A DNA stretch of 37,035 bases from a bacterium (GTDB lineage: Bacteria; JAJVIF01; JAPKYR01), in NCBI GenBank assembly GCA_026394215.1, contig JAPKYR010000164.1:1-37035 (forward strand), written 5' to 3'. The stretch's first letter is position 1; each line of letters opens with the position of its first letter. A program made the position numbers and the translations under genes. Shown one piece after another: positions 33,125-37,035 of the stretch. The notes below the pieces were generated by a model. The model ran no database searches. It saw nothing but the letters and a program-made list of their open reading frames with translations, and had not been told where the DNA came from.

Positions 33125-35471
33125 TTTTCTCCGATTTGTCGCTTTCGGCGCGTTTCAACTGGAACTGACGCCGCAGTTCCTCTTCCTCAGGATACTCGAT
33201 CCTGGCATGATATGAACCGATAAGGCGGTCGATAATCGTATTTTTTATGGTCTCCAGCTCGTTTAACGCTAGGCCGCATTCCTCGAACTGCCCGTCCAGC
33301 AGACGTTCTTCGTAAATCTTGTTTATCAACGATTCGATTCGGTGCGGGGTCGGTTCATCGAGCGAACGGGTCGCGGACTCCGCGGCGTCGGCGATGTTGA
33401 TGCATGCAGCTTCGAGCGACTGTGGTTTCGGACCCGGATAGCGATAGTCATATTCATTGACATACCCGTCTTCCGACATCGCGAGCGCTTTTCTGAAGAA
33501 ATATTTGATCAGGCTCGTGCCATGGTGTTGCGGGATGACATCTACGAGTTCTTTGGGAAGCCCATGCGCCTGCGCGAGCGCGATTCCATCCTTCACATGG
33601 CTTTCCACGATGATTTTTGACAACCACGGCGAGTATTTATCATGGATATTCGCGCCTTTATGCTGATTCTCGATGAAAAATTCCGGGCGCCTTACCTTGC
33701 CGATATCATGGTACATGCACGCGACACGTACGAAGTATGCATTCCCTCCGACTGCCTGGCATGCCGCCTCCGCGATTAATCCTACCATCATGGAATGATG
33801 CCATGTCCCGGGTGCATCGAGCTGCAATTTTCTCAAGAGCGGGTGATCCTGGTTGTCGAATTCGGCCAGACGGCTCGCGGTCGGGATGTTGAACGCGGAA
33901 TCGAGCACGTATGAAGCCAGCACCATGGCGACAGGAGCGGGAATAATCGAATATATCAGGATCAGAGGCTTTGCCGCCAGCACGGAAATATCCATTCCGG
34001 ACGTATAATACTGGGCGAGGAATGCTGCGGTCCAGATTAATGGGAGAAGGACGATAGACCGTAACATCAGGATTCGGGGGCTGTCGCGCCATACGATAAG
34101 CGATGCTGCAAGTCCCGGGAAGATAGCCGGAAGAAGGACTGAAGGTTCACCGGCCGCAAGAGTGACAATCACCGCCAGGAAACCGGTTACAGTCGCGGCC
34201 AGCATTCGTTTGAAATAATGTGCCATCAATACGGCTGCCCCTACAACCGGAAGAGAAGCCAGCATCAACAAAATCGGGCCTTCGCTTCCAACCGCAACCA
34301 GCGACAGCCTCTGGATCAGGAAAAAGCTGGCGAGGTAGCCGATTGTGACAATTGTGAATAGCAGGATAAAGTAACGGGAGTCTTTGAGTTGGTTGACACC
34401 CCTTGTGATCAGGTAGTGGGACCCAAGGAAAAATGACACGGCGAGTATGAGGGCGAAAAGAACAATGGATATATAACGGTTGGATCTTTCAATAGTTCCA
34501 AGCATACCGAGCGCCTGCATTATGTCGAGGTCTTCCTGTGTAACAAGCTCGCCCACCCTCAGAAAAACCTGGCCGGTACGAACTTCCTTCTGAACGGGAG
34601 GCGTGGATTCCTGGTCTATTCGTTTTGCTTCCGCAGTAGCAGCTTCATCGAGTATTGCGTTCGGGCGGACGAAGTAGCTTGCTATCTGGTAGGCTAATGT
34701 GCCCTTGTCGCGAATCGCCTCGTTTTCAGCGGATTTTTCGAGCATTGTCTCACGCAAACTGTCGAGAACCTGCACGAGGTCGGACTGGAAAATCAGGTCG
34801 ATAGATAACTCGCGGATAGCGCGTTCAATCGTGCCGTACAGCATATCGCGAGTAGTATCGTCTGCATGGATAAGAAGCCTGATATCATCGTTCGAAACCC
34901 GCTCGACAAGGTAGCTTTCGATCTGAAGCGAATCATCGAGAATGGTGTTCAAATCGACAATCGCATCCGATTCGAACTGGTCGATAGACTGCACCGGCTC
35001 GGTCTCGTCGGGCTGGGATTCGGAGGGACCCACGGTATTATCATAAGTCGATTCCGAAGAATTGCCGATATCTTCCGCCTGTTCATCAAGGCCGGATGAA
35101 ACCCGCTGCGCGTATTCAGTCGCGTAATCATCGAGTCGAAGGAAAAAATTACCCAGATCTACCGATATGCGCGGAAAGACCTTCGGATCAATGCTGAAAA
35201 CAGGATTGACCTGAGTCGCGGCAACCTCCCTTGCGGCCTGCGTCTCCTCGGTATCGGTATACATGGCGGAGTGGGGAGCGATATAATCCATCCGCGCCAC
35301 ATCCCCCACGAGCAATACATCGGATCGCGGGTTCGCGAGATGGCCGGCCGTGACCCCCATGATTAACAGAAAGCACGCCAAAGCGATCCCGAATCGCGGG
35401 GTTGCGGGATTTTTAATCAGCCTGCGCCACAGGTTGATGAGCCAGGATTTTCCATCTTTCGATGATGTCAT
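33096..35471 (-). CDS. PgpH-type 7TM-HD phosphohydrolase
   Basis: About 791 residues. An N-terminal membrane helix (IALACFLLIMGVTAG) is followed by an extracytoplasmic 7TMR-HDED domain (VGDVARMDYIAPHSAMYTD, REVAATQVNPVFSID), about seven helices (roughly residues 335-535) and a cytosolic HD domain. The HD domain shows GTWHHSMMVGLIAEAACQ, VACMYHDIGKVRRPEFF and PQHHGTSLIKYFF. Characterised relatives degrade c-di-AMP, so that is the expected activity, though whether this organism makes c-di-AMP is not shown here. The 7TMR-HDED part has an acidic, Ser/Gln-rich insert (about residues 140-165) that looks disordered. The ATG at 35471 is preferred; a GTG at 35501 is in frame. A good promoter lies about 60 bp upstream. 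It overlaps ybeY. Confidence 0.93.
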   Translation of the reverse strand: MTSSKDGKSWLINLWRRLIKNPATPRFGIALACFLLIMGVTAGHLANPRSDVLLVGDVARMDYIAPHSAMYTDTEETQAAREVAATQVNPVFSIDPKVFPRISVDLGNFFLRLDDYATEYAQRVSSGLDEQAEDIGNSSESTYDNTVGPSESQPDETEPVQSIDQFESDAIVDLNTILDDSLQIESYLVERVSNDDIRLLIHADDTTRDMLYGTIERAIRELSIDLIFQSDLVQVLDSLRETMLEKSAENEAIRDKGTLAYQIASYFVRPNAILDEAATAEAKRIDQESTPPVQKEVRTGQVFLRVGELVTQEDLDIMQALGMLGTIERSNRYISIVLFALILAVSFFLGSHYLITRGVNQLKDSRYFILLFTIVTIGYLASFFLIQRLSLVAVGSEGPILLMLASLPVVGAAVLMAHYFKRMLAATVTGFLAVIVTLAAGEPSVLLPAIFPGLAASLIVWRDSPRILMLRSIVLLPLIWTAAFLAQYYTSGMDISVLAAKPLILIYSIIPAPVAMVLASYVLDSAFNIPTASRLAEFDNQDHPLLRKLQLDAPGTWHHSMMVGLIAEAACQAVGGNAYFVRVACMYHDIGKVRRPEFFIENQHKGANIHDKYSPWLSKIIVESHVKDGIALAQAHGLPKELVDVIPQHHGTSLIKYFFRKALAMSEDGYVNEYDYRYPGPKPQSLEAACINIADAAESATRSLDEPTPHRIESLINKIYEERLLDGQFEECGLALNELETIKNTIIDRLIGSYHARIEYPEEEELRRQFQLKRAESDKSEKNGVPQSADE

Positions 35472-35529
35472 ACTTATCCGTAGGTGGTTATCCGAGTACA
35501 CCTATTAGATCGACCGAAAACCTAAAATT

Positions 35530-35558
35530 AGTATATCTATACCAGATAGGATATACAA
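35530..35558 (-). promoter_or_regulatory. Sigma70-like promoter for the PgpH-ybeY unit
   Basis: On the minus strand TTGTAT (35558-35553) and TATACT (35535-35530) are separated by 17 bp. The expected transcript start is near 35523, giving a leader of about 50 bases to the ATG at 35471. Confidence 0.6.
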
Positions 35559-35656
35559 ACTAATGTCGCTAAATCCACCGTTATCGGATTTAATTTTTGT
35601 GAAGGAAATTGCGTCGAATATGACCTTGGATTATCGAAAAGGCTTATTTGGAAAAT

Positions 35657-35778
35657 CGGCTCGGCTGGAGCCTCGCCCTCCCACGCCAACCTTATGATAT
35701 TGAATCAAGGTTTCAAGAAATGGGAGGTCGAGGCTCCAGCCGAGCCGTAAGAATTAATCTCAAGTGGAATTTGTCTAA
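35657..35778. repeat. MITE-like inverted-repeat element, uninterrupted copy
   Basis: A 27-bp arm at 35657-35683 (starting CGGCTCGGCTGGAGCCTCG) pairs with 35721-35747 with one mismatch around a 37-base loop. The right flank, GAGCCGTAAGAATTAATC through GTGGAATTTGTCTAA (to 35778), matches the right side of the element around the IS481 insertion at 13776-13813 in about 9 of 10 positions. A matching left outer end is not clear. The element touches the stop codon of the LVIVD-repeat gene. Confidence 0.8.
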
Positions 35779-37035
35779 TACAGCCTGATAATCCTGAGTC
35801 CTCCTTCCATGCATGCCAGATACGCGTAATTTCCCTGTACGTCGATATCGACCTTATAACCCAGTGTACCCAAATTCGTTAATTCAACAGGATGAACAGG
35901 ATCCAGAATATTCAGAACCACAAGACCAAGTGCGTAATCGTTTACAAAAATATACCCATTGTCATAATCTATCGATTGGGCTACCTCGCCGGTCAGATTA
36001 GCCGATCCTACAAGGCTCGCGGTAAGCGGGGCGCTTATATCGACAACTTGCAGATCGGAACTCCCGTCCGCTACGTATGCGTAATTGCCGGCAACTTTCA
36101 CTTCATATGCCAAAAATGGGAGCGCGACAGTATGGACCTCTGAAGCGGTTGCCGGGGGATCTATATCGACAACCCCCAGATTTCCATTTGGGTAAGTTCC
36201 CTCGGCAACAAAGGCATAACCGTTATAAATATCCACACCATTCGCCTGAAGTGCGGTTGGGACCATAGTCACGAACGAAGCTGTCGCAGGCGGATCAACA
36301 TCATAAATCATTAACCCCTGAGATATGTCTGCGATATATGCATAGCCCGCTGAAACTAAAACCTCCTTAGCACTATTGGTAAGCAATATTTCCTTGATAA
36401 CAGTCTCAGAACCTGGCGTCGACATGTCGATGATTACAAAGCTATAACTGCCGAGAGCATATCCGTAATTGCCATCGATATCGACCACAGATGCCAGGGC
36501 GACATCTAAAGACTTTGTCACTTGCGGGTTTTCCGGATTTGAAATATCCATAACAAGAACCCCACTGTCGGCATTTGCCAGAAGCATCCTGTTGGAGCTT
36601 ACGGCAACCTCTCTAACCTCGCCGGGATAATTAATGACTTTCGTAATTGAAAGCGAATATGGATTTGTAGTATCTATCATTAGAGTTTTCCCTTGAGACC
36701 CTGCGATCAGATAATTACCGTTAATCTTCACTTCACTCATAGAGCCAGAGCAGTACAGTGAGGATATGACCGATGCTGTTCCAGGAGGATCCACATCGAC
36801 GACTACAATTCCAGTATTCGTATCGGCAACGAATGCATATCCGTCCTTCACGTCCACGGCATAAGCGGGATTGGTAAGCGTGACAGAATTGATAATCGAT
36901 GCCGATGCGGGGGGATCGATATCGACGATCTGAAGAAGCCCGCCATAGAGCGCAAGGTAAGCATATCCTCCATCTATAGACACATCCTCACAACTGGGGC
37001 CTGTAGCCAGAGTAGTTACAATCGACGCTGACGCG
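35775..37035 (-). CDS. LVIVD-repeat beta-propeller protein, N-terminus outside the window
   Basis: The frame is open to the window end, so the N-terminus is missing; 419 residues are visible. About ten units of roughly 40 residues repeat a pattern such as GGYAYLALYGGLLQIVDIDPP, with GYAFVADTNTGIVVVDVDPP and NYAYVADGSSDLQVVDIS: a Tyr-Ala-Tyr/Phe strand, a Gly turn, and L-x-V-V/I-D. This is the LVIVD pattern of surface or secreted beta-propellers, of unknown ligand. The recurring DIDPPxTAS is unusually uniform. Its TAG stop (35775-35777) lies within the terminal bases of the MITE-like element, so the end of the protein may have been set by that insertion. Confidence 0.82.
   Translation of the reverse strand, partial: ASASIVTTLATGPSCEDVSIDGGYAYLALYGGLLQIVDIDPPASASIINSVTLTNPAYAVDVKDGYAFVADTNTGIVVVDVDPPGTASVISSLYCSGSMSEVKINGNYLIAGSQGKTLMIDTTNPYSLSITKVINYPGEVREVAVSSNRMLLANADSGVLVMDISNPENPQVTKSLDVALASVVDIDGNYGYALGSYSFVIIDMSTPGSETVIKEILLTNSAKEVLVSAGYAYIADISQGLMIYDVDPPATASFVTMVPTALQANGVDIYNGYAFVAEGTYPNGNLGVVDIDPPATASEVHTVALPFLAYEVKVAGNYAYVADGSSDLQVVDISAPLTASLVGSANLTGEVAQSIDYDNGYIFVNDYALGLVVLNILDPVHPVELTNLGTLGYKVDIDVQGNYAYLACMEGGLRIIRLY

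Overview
The window is a stretch of bacterial chromosome, roughly half G+C, from a Gram-negative-type organism that I cannot place in a named phylum. Bacterial signs are purH, YbeY, a PgpH-type HD phosphohydrolase, CNNM/CorC membrane proteins, a MocR regulator, sigma70-like promoters, Shine-Dalgarno sites and several lipoprotein signal peptides. The many large lipoproteins and beta-propeller proteins without close named relatives suggest an uncultured lineage.

Layout. 1-5.2 kb: the tail of a small unknown gene, a GT39-type membrane glycosyltransferase, an AAA/DUF4143 ATPase preceded by three evenly spaced palindromes, and purH. 5.4-12.3 kb: a forward block with a sulfatase-fold lipoprotein and two paralogous GT-C-like membrane proteins, probably a cell-envelope glycan or lipid modification module. 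12.3-14.1 kb: a repeat island where an IS481-family insertion sequence sits inside a nested set of inverted repeats. 14.1-17.7 kb: a DUF5666-like lipoprotein and a MocR/PdxR-type regulator, both on the minus strand. 17.7-18.1 kb: a REP-like inverted repeat and a tRNA-Trp gene with its own promoter and terminator.

18.1-24.5 kb: two convergent paralogous lipoproteins, each with a shared N-terminal domain and seven SBBP-type propeller blades, flanking an unknown membrane protein. 24.7-27.1 kb: a zinc-ribbon protein, a polytopic membrane protein with a pilin-like C-terminal domain, and a small exported protein. 27.2-29.5 kb: an AT-rich dGTPase-type gene and an SGNH-like lipoprotein gene broken by one TAA codon. 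29.6-35.5 kb: a minus-strand housekeeping block in transcription order PgpH-type HD protein, ybeY, and two CNNM/CorC proteins. 35.5-37.0 kb: a second copy of the repeat element found around the IS, then an LVIVD-repeat protein that runs off the window.

The most notable non-coding signals are the 53-bp-periodic palindrome array before the DUF4143 gene, the nested repeats around the IS481 element with a second intact copy 22 kb away, at least three other small repeat families, and repeat elements that supply the stop codons of neighbouring genes. I saw no CRISPR array, rRNA, prophage or recognisable complete defence system.
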